From contig CADCVE010000054.1 in NCBI GenBank assembly GCA_902806065.1, forward strand, positions 26,503 to 90,502: a stretch of 64,000 bases of DNA. Reading direction: 5' to 3'. A model generated the notes under the pieces. It saw only the letters and a program-made list of their open reading frames with translations, had not been told where the DNA came from and ran no database searches. Positions 36,404 through 46,138 of this stretch are shown one piece after another. This stretch comes from an uncultured Rubrobacteraceae bacterium. Its GTDB lineage: Bacteria > Actinomycetota > Rubrobacteria > Rubrobacterales > Rubrobacteraceae. A program made the position numbers and the translations under genes. Position 1 is the stretch's first letter. Each line of letters opens with the position of its first letter.

Positions 36404-37300
36404 TCAACCTGCGGGCTGCACCGGGAAGTCGCGGGTGACGGGTTGGCCGGGGTTTCCGGCGCGGCCAAGGTTCCGCCCGTCCGCCTCGACCTCGATAATA
36501 CCGCCGTTTCTGGCGGAGACGGTAAGCACCCGCCGCGCCTCAAAGGTCTGCGAGAAACCTGTTTGCGCGACGCCATCGTAAACGACCACCCCATCTACAG
36601 AAAGCGTCATTCCTGTGGAGCCGCCGCTTACACTCACCGTCATGGGTACCGTCTCGGTAGCGGCAGCTTGTTCGTCGGAGCCGTCTTCGTCGTCCGCGGG
36701 GCTGGAGCTACCGGTGTCGTTGACCCCCGTGCCGTTCGTGGTCTCCGTAGCGGGCTCTTCGCCTTGCGAGGGGGTCGGATCTGGGGGCTCTTCTTGCTCG
36801 GCTACAGGTCCTTGGACGGCGTCGTCACCGCCGCTGCCTACCGATCTGGAGCCGACATAATACAGGCTCCCAATCACACCCGCGAGTACGAGCGCGGCGA
36901 GTGCGAAGATGAGGACGGTGGCCCCGGAGATCCTTCGGCGCTCGACCCCACCTACGCCACCGGGAGTTATGAGGGGTGCGTCGGCTTCGCTTACCCGGGA
37001 GGAACTCTGGTAGTCGAACTGCCGCTCCCGGCGTGGCGCCCGGCGGTCTTTGAGCTCCCTGCTCAGACTTTCGCCGTCGAGGCCGAGGAAGTTCGCGTAG
37101 GTCTTGAGAAACCCGCGAGCATAGATCGGGTCGGGGAGCACGGTCGGATCCTCGCGCTCCAGCCCCTCGAGGTAGCGAGTCCGTATCTTGGTCGCATGCT
37201 CGACCTCTTTGAGAGAGAGACCTTTTTCGAGGCGTTTTCTCTCCAGGATCTGGCCTATCTGCCCCGCGAACTGCCCGTTGTCCTGGTCCCCTACGCTCAT
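36404..37300 (-). CDS. RodZ-like HTH/membrane protein
   Basis: About 298 aa from ATG 37300 (MSVGDQD). Cytoplasmic HTH_25-type domain (~residues 10-75, IGQILERKRLEKGLSLKEVE, then YARGFLKTYANFLGL), one transmembrane helix (~130-150, ATVLIFALAALVLAGVIGS), an acidic Ser/Gly/Glu linker, and a C-terminal DUF4115-like beta domain (GMTLSVDGVVVYDG). RodZ links MreB to the wall machinery in rods, but no mre genes are in the window. It follows ftsK. Confidence 0.85.
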   Translation of the reverse strand: MSVGDQDNGQFAGQIGQILERKRLEKGLSLKEVEHATKIRTRYLEGLEREDPTVLPDPIYARGFLKTYANFLGLDGESLSRELKDRRAPRRERQFDYQSSSRVSEADAPLITPGGVGGVERRRISGATVLIFALAALVLAGVIGSLYYVGSRSVGSGGDDAVQGPVAEQEEPPDPTPSQGEEPATETTNGTGVNDTGSSSPADDEDGSDEQAAATETVPMTVSVSGGSTGMTLSVDGVVVYDGVAQTGFSQTFEARRVLTVSARNGGIIEVEADGRNLGRAGNPGQPVTRDFPVQPAG

Positions 37301-37344
37301 GTTCGGAGAGTACCACAAAGAAAGGAGCCGCCGCGAGGCTCCCC

Positions 37345-39711
37345 CTAAACGCCGCCATCCGGCGGTCTGCGTGACTCTCTTTGCTCATCTCCGCCAGATG
37401 GTGGCTGCCCCCCGTCCCCGTCGAAGATGTGGGTCAGGTCTAGCTCGGTGGCGACAACCGAGCGGCTCTTTGAGCCTTCGTAGGGACCGACGATGCTCTT
37501 ACGTTCGAGCGCGTCGATGATGCGGCCAGCCCGTGAGTAGCCAACCCGGAAGCGTCGCTGCACCGCGCTCACGGAGGCCTGCTGCGTGGCCACCACGAAG
37601 CTCGCCGCCTCCGGCAAGAGGTCGTCCTCGGGCTCGGCAGACTCTTCGCTACCCTGTTTCACCTCGGTTACCTCCTCGATATAGCGAGCCTGAGAGCCGG
37701 CGGCGCAGGCGGAGACGATGCGCTCCACCTCCGGCTCGGAGATATAGGCGCCCTGGACCCGGGAGGAGCGAAGGGCCGAAACCGGTTTGAAGAGCATGTC
37801 ACCCTGACCGAGGAGAGCCTCCGCGCCGGGAGAGTCCAGGATCACGCGGGAGTCCACCTGGCTGGAGACGGCGAAGGCGATGCGGCTGGGGACGTTGGCT
37901 TTGATCATGCCGGTAATGACATCCACGCTGGGCCGCTGGGTAGCCACGACGAGGTGGATACCAACCGCACGCGCCTTCTGGGCGAGCCGTATAACCGCAT
38001 CCTCTACCTTTGCCGCCGCCGTCATCATAAGGTCCGCGAGCTCGTCTATGACTATGACCACGTACGGTAACTGCTTCTCGCCGCGTTCGTTGTAGCCATC
38101 GAGCGAACGTACCCCCGCCTTCTCCAGAACCTCGTAGCGCCGCTCCATCTCCGCGACGGCCCACGAGAGGGCGTTCGCCGCCTTCTTCACGTCCGTGACG
38201 ACCGGGGTGATAAGATGCGGCACACGGGCGAACTGCGAGAGTTCGACTCGTTTCGGGTCTATAAGCACCATCTTCACCTGCCGGGGATCTGTGGTAAGCA
38301 ACAGCGATGTCAACAGGCCGTTAAGCATCACGCTCTTGCCGCTGCCAGTGGTACCCGCCACCAAAAGGTGCGGCATCTCCGCGAGATCGAAGAAGACCGC
38401 CCGCCCGGAGATGTCTTTCCCGAGGCCGACCGGCAGACTCCAATCATTAGCCTCCGGGTACTCCCGAAAGACGTCTCCCAGAGTAACCTGAGCTGGTTTG
38501 GTATTCGGCACCTCGACCCCGACCGCGCTCTTGCCGGGGATTGGGGCCAGGATCCGAACCTCCGTCGCCGCCAGAGCATAGGCTATGTCTTGCTGCAGGT
38601 TGCTGACCTTGCTAACCTTGACGCCGCTCCCGAGCCTGAGCTCGTACCGGGTAACGCGCGGTCCGACGACCGCCCGCACCACGTGCGCCTCCACCCCTAG
38701 CTCCGCCAGGGCGCGCGTCAGCCTGCGGCTCGTCCCCTCGGCGTCGTGCTGCGGATCGCTGCGCCCAAGCTTCAAGAGCGACAGCGGGGGCGGGGCATAC
38801 TCTCCAGGCACCGATGGCTCCCGCAACTCGTCAAAACCCAGAGCCTGCGGCGGCTCCGGCAACACCACCTCGAACGGCTCCCGGTCTTCATTCTCGGAAC
38901 CGTACTCCTCGAACTTTTCCTCCTCACCCACGGGTTCTTCCACCAGTTCTTCCGAGGGCTCGGTAGAGGGCGGCGGAGGGTCCCGTCGCACAGAATTCCG
39001 GCCTGCGGGTCGTTCCTTCTCCGCAGGCTGGACACGCTCTCGTTTCTCACGGAGCTTGGCGCCGATCTCACGCACCATCGAAGAGAGGGCGCGGTAGAGG
39101 TAACGCACGACGTCGCCTATCGTTCGACCGGCCGTTTCCGGGCTGATATCTGCCAGGAGCAAGATACCGGCAGCGTAGAGAGCAGCTAGCACGATGGCTG
39201 CGCCAACGGCTCCTCCGGCAGCGTGGACGGCGGCGTAGACAGAGCTTCCAAGAAGGCCACCCGCGTTAGGGTACGCCCAGGCGTCAAAGCGCAACTCCGG
39301 GGAGAGCTTGATCGCCAGAGTAGTGGCGGCGGCCAGCAGGATCAGGGCCGTTCCAAGGCTTCTCCCCAAAGGAAAGCGCTTGAGTAGCAAGAGTAGTCCG
39401 GCGAGCGCCGCTAGTGGAGGCAATGCGTACCCGGCCAACCCCAGAAGGCCAGTGACGGCGGCGCGGCCCGCCTCGCCCAGGAAAGCTCCTCCGCTCGTGA
39501 GGAACGCTATCGTAAAGAACAGTCCGGCGACTATCAGGATGGAGCTTACTACCTCGCGGGAGAGAGCGAGCCGCAGTCCGGCGAACGCCCCCTTCTCGCC
39601 CTTCTTCCGGGAGGCGGGGGCGCGCTTCTTCGTACTCGAGAACCTGGTTGTCGTACCACTGCTGGAGGTCTTCCCGGAGCCTCTCCGCGTGGCCCGTTTC
39701 TTGGCAGCCAT
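37345..39711 (-). CDS. ftsK: DNA translocase FtsK/SpoIIIE
   Basis: 788 aa septal DNA pump for chromosome segregation. Basic N-terminus, four to five membrane helices (~55-185), a charged linker with an EE-rich patch, the motor domain with Walker A VAGTTGSGKSVMLN and Walker B VIVIDELADLMM, and a C-terminal gamma winged helix that reads polar DNA motifs (SVSAVQRRFRVGYSRAGRIID). Confidence 0.95.
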   Translation of the reverse strand: MAAKKRATRRGSGKTSSSGTTTRFSSTKKRAPASRKKGEKGAFAGLRLALSREVVSSILIVAGLFFTIAFLTSGGAFLGEAGRAAVTGLLGLAGYALPPLAALAGLLLLLKRFPLGRSLGTALILLAAATTLAIKLSPELRFDAWAYPNAGGLLGSSVYAAVHAAGGAVGAAIVLAALYAAGILLLADISPETAGRTIGDVVRYLYRALSSMVREIGAKLREKRERVQPAEKERPAGRNSVRRDPPPPSTEPSEELVEEPVGEEEKFEEYGSENEDREPFEVVLPEPPQALGFDELREPSVPGEYAPPPLSLLKLGRSDPQHDAEGTSRRLTRALAELGVEAHVVRAVVGPRVTRYELRLGSGVKVSKVSNLQQDIAYALAATEVRILAPIPGKSAVGVEVPNTKPAQVTLGDVFREYPEANDWSLPVGLGKDISGRAVFFDLAEMPHLLVAGTTGSGKSVMLNGLLTSLLLTTDPRQVKMVLIDPKRVELSQFARVPHLITPVVTDVKKAANALSWAVAEMERRYEVLEKAGVRSLDGYNERGEKQLPYVVIVIDELADLMMTAAAKVEDAVIRLAQKARAVGIHLVVATQRPSVDVITGMIKANVPSRIAFAVSSQVDSRVILDSPGAEALLGQGDMLFKPVSALRSSRVQGAYISEPEVERIVSACAAGSQARYIEEVTEVKQGSEESAEPEDDLLPEAASFVVATQQASVSAVQRRFRVGYSRAGRIIDALERKSIVGPYEGSKSRSVVATELDLTHIFDGDGGQPPSGGDEQRESRRPPDGGV

Positions 39712-39777
39712 GTACTCTAGTCTATCGCAGAGGCCGGGAGCTCAGAGGCGGGTACGTTATGTGGTGTTGTGGGTCTG

Positions 39778-41439
39778 CTAGACCTCTACGATTAGGGGAA
39801 GGATGATCGGTCGCTTACGCGTCTTCTGGGTGAGGAAGGCCGAGAGATCCTTGCGGATTGCCTTTTTCAGCTCGCTCCAATCAGTGACTTGTCGGCTGGC
39901 GGTGCGCTGAAGTGTCTTCGTCACCACGTCTATGGACTCGCCAACGAGGCCGTTCTGAGACTGCGGATCGACGAAGCCGCGGCTGATTACATCCGGCGGG
40001 CCGAGAAGCTCGCCGCTCTGGGCGTTGATGCGCGCCACGACGATGAACATCCCCTCCTCCGAGAGCTGCTGACGCTCGCGCATGATCGACTCCGAGTTGT
40101 CCGCGACGCTCCCGGCGTCCACGAGGAACATGCCGGAGGAGACCGGATCCAGCCTCTTCGCCGAGCCGCTCTTGAATTCGATGGGCTCGCCGTTCTCCAG
40201 AATAAAGATGTTCTCCTCTGGGATTCCCATGGACATGGCCGTGCCCGCGTGGTGCTTCTGCATCCTGTACTCGCCGTGGACGGGGACGAGGTACTTCGGC
40301 TTCAGCAGGGAGAGTACCATCTTCTGCTCCTCCTGCGCCGCGTGGCCCGAGACGTGAACGGCGCTCAGCGGCGTATACAGAACCTCCGCGCCCCGCTTCA
40401 TCAAGCTGTTGATGGTACGGGAGACACCTCGCTCGTTGCCGGGGATGGGATGAGCCGAGACGATCACGACGTCTCCGGGTCCCGCCTCGATGGTCCGGTG
40501 GGTGCCAGCGGCGACCCTGGAGAGGGCCGCCATCGGCTCGCCCTGCGAGCCTGTCATCAGGATCGCGATGTCAGAATCCGGGACCTTGTTGATGTCCCGC
40601 TGGTCCACGTACATCGACTGCGGCAGGTCCATGTAGCCCAGTTCGCGCGCAATCTGCACGTTACGGATCATGGACCGTCCAGTGACCCCCACGAGCCGTC
40701 CGTGCGCCTTGGCCGCCTCGACGACCTGATTAACCCGGTGGATGTGCGAAGCGAAGGAGGCGACGATGATGCGCCCCTTGGCCTTCTCGAAAACGTCGTT
40801 GAAGGTCGCGTTGACGACGCGTTCCGAGGGCACGAAGCCAGGCCGCTCAGAGTTGGTCGAGTCGCCGAAGTACGCGAGCACGCCTTCCTCCCCCAGAGAC
40901 GCGTAACGCGCCAGGTCCATAGGCGCGCCCTCGATGGGCGTCAGATCTATCTTATAGTCGCCTGAGAACACGATGGTCCCGGCCCGTGTACGCAGCGCTA
41001 TCGCCACCGCGTCCGGGATAGAGTGATTGACGTTGATGAACTCTAGGCCGAAACCTCCGAGCTTCATCTTTTCGCCCGCCTTGACCTCCCGGAGATCACC
41101 CTTCTTTATGCCGAACTCGGCGAGCTTCGGGCGTACGAGCCCCAATGTCAATCTGGTCCCGTACACCGGGACGTTGAACTCGCGTAAGAGGTACGGCAGA
41201 GCACCAACGTGGTCTTCGTGACCGTGGGTGAGCACTATGCCTCTAAGTTCGTTTTGGTGTTCTCTGAGGTAAGAGAAGTCGGGCAGGACAAGGTCTATGC
41301 CCGGCATCTCTTCGTCCGGGAAGGACATACCGGCGTCGATAAGGACTATACCGCTGTCTTGCCGTACGGCGGTCATATTTTTGCCGATCTCCCCCAGTCC
41401 GCCCAGGGGAATGACCTGCAAAGTTTTGCCATCTAACAG
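39778..41439 (-). CDS. rnj: ribonuclease J
   Basis: Metallo-beta-lactamase/beta-CASP RNase with endo- and 5'-exonuclease activity. Zinc motif LTHGHEDHVGALPY, GGLGEIGKNM start segment, and beta-CASP region GSQGEPMAALSRVA and HVSGHA. The ORF track starts at TTG 41421, 27 nt from a perfect AAAGGAGGT. An in-frame CTG at 41439 lies 9 nt from that site and gives about 553 aa beginning LLDGKTLQVIPLGG, so CTG is the likely start. Confidence 0.93.
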   Translation of the reverse strand: MLDGKTLQVIPLGGLGEIGKNMTAVRQDSGIVLIDAGMSFPDEEMPGIDLVLPDFSYLREHQNELRGIVLTHGHEDHVGALPYLLREFNVPVYGTRLTLGLVRPKLAEFGIKKGDLREVKAGEKMKLGGFGLEFINVNHSIPDAVAIALRTRAGTIVFSGDYKIDLTPIEGAPMDLARYASLGEEGVLAYFGDSTNSERPGFVPSERVVNATFNDVFEKAKGRIIVASFASHIHRVNQVVEAAKAHGRLVGVTGRSMIRNVQIARELGYMDLPQSMYVDQRDINKVPDSDIAILMTGSQGEPMAALSRVAAGTHRTIEAGPGDVVIVSAHPIPGNERGVSRTINSLMKRGAEVLYTPLSAVHVSGHAAQEEQKMVLSLLKPKYLVPVHGEYRMQKHHAGTAMSMGIPEENIFILENGEPIEFKSGSAKRLDPVSSGMFLVDAGSVADNSESIMRERQQLSEEGMFIVVARINAQSGELLGPPDVISRGFVDPQSQNGLVGESIDVVTKTLQRTASRQVTDWSELKKAIRKDLSAFLTQKTRKRPIILPLIVEV

Positions 41440-41447
41440 TTTGATTT

Positions 41448-41456
41448 ACCTCCTTT
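41448..41456 (-). promoter_or_regulatory. strong ribosome binding site of rnj that points to a CTG start
   Basis: Reverse strand AAAGGAGGT, fully complementary to the 16S 3' end. The only in-frame codon at normal spacing (9 nt) is CTG 41439; an upstream in-frame TAA excludes earlier starts except ATC at 3 nt. Confidence 0.65.
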
Positions 41457-41491
41457 GAAAGGCTGTCGGCGAGCGGCTCGAGCGGAGCCGG

Positions 41492-42751
41492 TCACGCAGC
41501 CAGGTACCTCCCGAGGTCGAGCTCCTTGGGGCCGACGGCGGCGAGGTACATGTTGTCTAGTTTCAGGTGTTCGTTTGCGAGGCGTTGCAAGTCTTCGGCG
41601 GTGACCGCGTCGATATGCGCCGCTATCTCATCCGGCGTTAAGATCTCCGAGCCGGTGATTATGCTGCGGCCGATGCGGCTCATCCTCGCGGCGGTGCTCT
41701 CCAGGGCGAGGATGGTCGAGCTTTTGAGCTGCTGCTTGGTACGCTCCAGCTCCTCCCCGGTTACGGGCTCCGCGCGTATCCTGTCAAGCTGACCTGCGAT
41801 GACCTGAACGGCCTCCTGAACGTTTCCGGTCGTAGAGCCGACATACATCTTCACGGCGCCAGCGTCGGAGTATCCCTGGTGATAAGAGTACACAGCGTAG
41901 GCGAGGCCACGCTTCTCCCGGATCTCCTGGAAGAGCCGGCTACTCATACCCCCGCCTAGAACGTTATTCAACGCGATCATCGGGTAGCGGTCGTCGCTGT
42001 TGGCCGGGACACCTAGAGAGCCCATTGCGACGTGGTACTGCTCCGTCTCCTTGAACTTGTAGTAGAAGCGATCCTCCGGGACCTTGGGCCGCGCCTTCCG
42101 GACGAACGGCTCGCCGGCGGGTAGATTCCCGAGCTTCTCCTCGACCATGCGCTCGAGTTCGGCGCTGTCGAGCTTGCCGGCGCCCACGACGAAGACGTTC
42201 GGGGCGGTGTAGGTGTTGCCGTGAAAGTTTCTCAGGGTGTCGGTGTTTACACCGCGGACGGTCTCCGCCGATCCGATAATCGGGCGGCCAAGCGTGTCAC
42301 CATGGAAGATCAAACCGGAGAGGTACTCGTCGGCCATCTGGTCGGGCCGGTCTTCGTACATCTTGATCTCCTCGACGATGACCTCGCGCTCGCGCTCCAG
42401 GTCCGCGAACGTCGGTTGCGTAATCATCTCGCTCATTATGTCCAGAGCCCTCTCTAGATGCTCTGGTAGGAAACGAGCGAAGAGGATAGTGTACTCCTCA
42501 CCAGTCGCCGCGTTGTCCTGAGCGCCGATGCTCTCGAAGGCCTCAGCTATGCCCAGGGCGTTCATGGAAGGTGTGCCCTTGAAGAGCATGTGCTCCATGA
42601 GATGGGTGATGCCGGCGACCTCGTCACGCTCGTCGCGGCTGCCGGCGCGGATCCAGATTCCAAGAGAGACGCTCGTCGCCTCTTTCAAAGGCTCGGAGAA
42701 AACCTGCAGTCCCCCGGGGAACTCCTTGACTCTGACGTTGCTCTCGCTCAA
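41492..42751 (-). CDS. M16-family zinc protease
   Basis: 419 aa. Inverted zinc motif HxxEH in THLMEHMLFKGT, with the downstream Glu in REVIVEEIKMYEDRPD. The second M16 lobe has GGGMSSRLFQEIREKRGLAYAVYS. Resembles the processing-peptidase-like proteins commonly encoded after pnp in Gram-positives. Substrate unknown. TTG start, 4 bp after the pnp stop. Confidence 0.92.
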   Translation of the reverse strand: MSESNVRVKEFPGGLQVFSEPLKEATSVSLGIWIRAGSRDERDEVAGITHLMEHMLFKGTPSMNALGIAEAFESIGAQDNAATGEEYTILFARFLPEHLERALDIMSEMITQPTFADLEREREVIVEEIKMYEDRPDQMADEYLSGLIFHGDTLGRPIIGSAETVRGVNTDTLRNFHGNTYTAPNVFVVGAGKLDSAELERMVEEKLGNLPAGEPFVRKARPKVPEDRFYYKFKETEQYHVAMGSLGVPANSDDRYPMIALNNVLGGGMSSRLFQEIREKRGLAYAVYSYHQGYSDAGAVKMYVGSTTGNVQEAVQVIAGQLDRIRAEPVTGEELERTKQQLKSSTILALESTAARMSRIGRSIITGSEILTPDEIAAHIDAVTAEDLQRLANEHLKLDNMYLAAVGPKELDLGRYLAA

Positions 42752-42755
42752 AGGA

Positions 42756-44840
42756 CTAGTCCTCCAGCTTCTCTAGGGAGATGCGCTTCTGCTTGTCTAT
42801 CTCCAGGACGCGCACCTTGATCCGATCACCCTCGGTAACCACGTCTTCGACGCGTTCCACCCGCTGCTTACCAGGTGCGAGGCGCGAGATATGTACCAAC
42901 CCGTCGCGCCCGGGAGTGAGCTCTACAAAGGCTCCGAAGTTCGTGGTCTTGACGACCTTGCCGTTGTAGATCTCACCGGCCTCCACGTCGCGGGTCATGC
43001 CGGAGATAGCGGCGGCGGCTTCCTTGGCCGCTACACCCTCGCCCGCGACGTAGACCTGACCGTCATCCTCGACGGAGATGTTCACACCGAACTGCTCCTG
43101 CAACGCGTTGATGGTCTTACCACCGGGGCCTATGAGCATCCCTATCTTGTCGGTCGGTATCTTCAGAGCCTCGACCCGCGGCGCGAACTCGGAGACCTCA
43201 TCCCTTGCCTCCGCGATAACCGAGCGCATGATGTCCAGTAGTTCGAGTCGCCCGCTCCGGGCCTGTTCGAGGGCCTCCCGCAACAGCTCGGCGGAGACGC
43301 CGGTGATCTTCATATCCATCTGCAGCGCGGTGATGCCATCGCGCGTGCCCGCTACCTTGAAGTCCATGTCGCCGTTGTGGTCCTCGAGGCCCTGGATGTC
43401 CGAGAGGATCACGTAATCTTCTCCCTCCTTGACGAGCCCCATAGCAACCCCCGCAACGGGCGACTTGATCGGCACGCCGCCGTCCATGAGGGCGAGAGTA
43501 GAGCCACACACGCTCGCCATCGATGAGGAGCCGTTGGACTCAAGAACATCGGAGACGATACGCAAAGCGTATGGGAAGTTCTCCTCGGAGGGGAGCACGG
43601 GGAGGATAGCGCGCTCCGCAAGGGCGCCGTGCCCGATCTCTCGCCGTCTCGGCGACCCTACCCGGCCGGTCTCGCCGGTGGAGTAGGGCGGGAAGTTATA
43701 GTGGTGCATGTAGCGCTTGCCGGTCTGCGGATCTATCGTGTCCAGCCTCTGGGCGAGCCCGAGGTCCGCTAGCGCGAGCGAGGAGAGGACCTGCGTCTCG
43801 CCGCGGGTAAACAACCCGGTGCCGTGGACCCGCGGGATAATCCCAACCTCCGAGGTAGTCGGGCGTATCTCATCCATCCTCCGGAGGTCAGTCCTCTTGC
43901 GGTCCGTAATGTACAGCTTGCGGAACGCCTCTTTTTGCAGGGTGGAGATCGCCGGTTTGAGCAGCGCGGCGGCTTCCTCCGCGGTCTCCACGGAGAGGCT
44001 CGGCATCATGTGCTCGGTAATCTCCAGGATTACCTCTTCTTGAGCGCGGCTCCTGCTCCTCCGATCCGGATTGATGATAGCTTCCTTCATCCGATCAAGG
44101 TACTTCTCCCGAAGGTCGGCCAGAAACGGGCTCTCGTCGCTTGCAACGACGACCTCCTGCTTCTCCTTACCGTGCTCGGTGGCCCATTCCTCTATGGCCT
44201 CTGCCTGTCGACGGATAGCCTCCTGCGCATGGAGCATGGCGTCTACCATCACGTCTTCGGGGACCTCGTTGGCACCGGCTTCGACCATCGTGATGGCATT
44301 TTTGGTCCCGGCCACCACCAAGTCGAGGTCGCTCTCGGAGATCTGAGCATACGTCGGGTTCAAGATGAAGTCCCCATCGAGCGAGCGCGCCACGCGCACG
44401 GCCCCGATAGGCCCATCAAAGGGTATGTCGGAGATTGACAGTGCCGCCGAAGTTCCAACCATGCTAAGCGTGTCGTACGGCGTCTCCTGGTCGGCTCCCA
44501 AAACGGTGCTAACGACCTGTATCTCGTTGCGGTACCCCTTTGGAAAGAGCGGCCTCAAGGGTCTGTCTGTAAGACGGGCGGTAAGGATGGCCCTCTCGGA
44601 AGGTCTCCCCTCACGCTTGATAAAGCCGCCGGGAATCTTTCCGGCGGCGAACATCCGCTCTTCGATGTCTACGCTCAACGGTAGGAAGTCCACCCCGGGC
44701 CTCGGTGCTTGCGAGCGCGTCGCGGTCGCGAGCACGACAGTATCGCCGAGCCGGGCCGTGACAGCCCCTCCGGCCTGGCGTGCGAGCTTCCCGGTTTCGA
44801 GCACGATCGAGCGCTCGCCTACGGGTATCTCTAGATGCAT
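42756..44840 (-). CDS. pnp: polyribonucleotide nucleotidyltransferase
   Basis: 694 aa phosphorolytic 3'-5' exoribonuclease. Two RNase PH cores ([29 protein letters not shown]), a KH domain ([19 protein letters not shown]) and an S1 domain ([20 protein letters not shown]). Usual length. Downstream of rpsO with a 53-bp gap, the common rpsO-pnp order. Confidence 0.97.
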   Translation of the reverse strand: MHLEIPVGERSIVLETGKLARQAGGAVTARLGDTVVLATATRSQAPRPGVDFLPLSVDIEERMFAAGKIPGGFIKREGRPSERAILTARLTDRPLRPLFPKGYRNEIQVVSTVLGADQETPYDTLSMVGTSAALSISDIPFDGPIGAVRVARSLDGDFILNPTYAQISESDLDLVVAGTKNAITMVEAGANEVPEDVMVDAMLHAQEAIRRQAEAIEEWATEHGKEKQEVVVASDESPFLADLREKYLDRMKEAIINPDRRSRSRAQEEVILEITEHMMPSLSVETAEEAAALLKPAISTLQKEAFRKLYITDRKRTDLRRMDEIRPTTSEVGIIPRVHGTGLFTRGETQVLSSLALADLGLAQRLDTIDPQTGKRYMHHYNFPPYSTGETGRVGSPRRREIGHGALAERAILPVLPSEENFPYALRIVSDVLESNGSSSMASVCGSTLALMDGGVPIKSPVAGVAMGLVKEGEDYVILSDIQGLEDHNGDMDFKVAGTRDGITALQMDMKITGVSAELLREALEQARSGRLELLDIMRSVIAEARDEVSEFAPRVEALKIPTDKIGMLIGPGGKTINALQEQFGVNISVEDDGQVYVAGEGVAAKEAAAAISGMTRDVEAGEIYNGKVVKTTNFGAFVELTPGRDGLVHISRLAPGKQRVERVEDVVTEGDRIKVRVLEIDKQKRISLEKLED

Positions 44841-44893
44841 ATTCTTTTTCTCCTCTTTATTCTTATGCAGCGAAAGGCTGATAGAAGCGCGTT

Positions 44894-45160
44894 TTATCTG
44901 CGCAGCCCAAGCCTGCCTATCAGCGTCCGGTAGCGCTCGACGTCCTTCTTCTGCAGGTACTTGAGCAGACGGCGCCGCTGGCCGACCATCTGCAAGAGAC
45001 CTCGTCGTGAATGGAAATCGTGCTTGTGCTCGCGCATGTGCTCCGTAAGATGCCGGATACGCGTCGTGAGTACCGCGACCTGAACCTCCGGAGAACCCGT
45101 GTCACCGTCGTGGGTCGCATATTCCTGCATTATCTGCTCTTTATTCTCTACTACCGCCAA
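44894..45160 (-). CDS. rpsO: 30S ribosomal protein S15
   Basis: 88 aa, full length. Signature [20 protein letters not shown] and [26 protein letters not shown]. Binds the 16S central domain. TTG start behind AGGAGAAGAAAG. The 72-bp gap before it holds a perfect palindrome GCATATATGC (45211-45220) that could include a -10. Confidence 0.96.
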   Translation of the reverse strand: MAVVENKEQIMQEYATHDGDTGSPEVQVAVLTTRIRHLTEHMREHKHDFHSRRGLLQMVGQRRRLLKYLQKKDVERYRTLIGRLGLRR

Positions 45161-45232
45161 CTTCTTTCTTCTCCTCTTGGATCCGATTCTCTGAACTTAT
45201 TTATTTAGTTGCATATATGCTACCACATGAGA

Positions 45233-46138
45233 TCAAGCCCCCTCCCCAACCAACCGCCGCGTCTCCGCCACGTCCCGCGCTATCTGCTCCTTTAACTCTA
45301 CGAGCCCTGAGAATCGCTTCTCCGGACGCAATGCCTCCACAAACGCAACATCCACGACCTTCCCGTAAAGGTCCCCTTCGTATCCGAGCAAATACGCCTC
45401 CACCTTGCTCTCCAGCCTCTCGAAGGTCGGTGCCGTACCGACGTTGGTGCAAGCTCCGAACCACTCCTCTCCCACACGTACATACCCTGCATATACTCCG
45501 TTGCCGGGCACCAGAACACGCTCGTCCGGGAGCACGTTCGCGGTCGGGAAGCCAAGCTGCCGGCCACGTTTGTCTCCCTCTACGACCTGTCCCCGCAGCA
45601 GGTAAGGCCTGCCCAGGAGTCTGGCAGCCTCGCACGCATCGCCGTCGCGGAGGAGGTTACGAATACGTGTCGAACTAATATCCTCCCCAAGCGCATGCGA
45701 GATCGGAACGGCATATGCTTCGCCCCCGGCCTGCCGCATACACCGCTCAAGTTCCTTGACATCACCCGACGCCCGGTATCCAAACCGGAAGGTCTCTCCG
45801 ACTACCACTACCGCCGCGCCTAGCTCCCCGATAAGGATTTCCCGCACGAACTCCCACGGGCTCTTCCGCGAGACCTCCCGGTCGAAGCGGATCGCGCGTA
45901 CCCCATCTACCCCACACCCTAGCAGCAACTCCCGTCGCACCTCCAGCGTAGTCAACAGCTTTGGCTCGTTCCCCGGCCACAGAACGGCCCGCGGATGGGG
46001 ATCAAAGGTAGCAGCGAGAGTCCTCAAACCTCTCTCGCGCCCAACCTCCACCGCACGCCGTATCACGGCCTGATGACCGAGGTGTACACCATCAAAGTTC
46101 CCAAGAGCCACGACTACTGGAGATACTACGGAGCGCAC
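45233..46138 (-). CDS. ribF: bifunctional riboflavin kinase / FAD synthetase
   Basis: Makes FMN from riboflavin and FAD from FMN. The ORF track begins at 46264 inside truB. GTG 46138 behind GAGG gives 301 aa and the proper start VVVALGNFDGVHLGH. The nucleotidyltransferase domain has TFDPHPRAVL and the ISSTRIRNLL motif; the C-terminal kinase domain has GRQLGFPTAN. Confidence 0.94.
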   Translation of the reverse strand: MRSVVSPVVVALGNFDGVHLGHQAVIRRAVEVGRERGLRTLAATFDPHPRAVLWPGNEPKLLTTLEVRRELLLGCGVDGVRAIRFDREVSRKSPWEFVREILIGELGAAVVVVGETFRFGYRASGDVKELERCMRQAGGEAYAVPISHALGEDISSTRIRNLLRDGDACEAARLLGRPYLLRGQVVEGDKRGRQLGFPTANVLPDERVLVPGNGVYAGYVRVGEEWFGACTNVGTAPTFERLESKVEAYLLGYEGDLYGKVVDVAFVEALRPEKRFSGLVELKEQIARDVAETRRLVGEGA

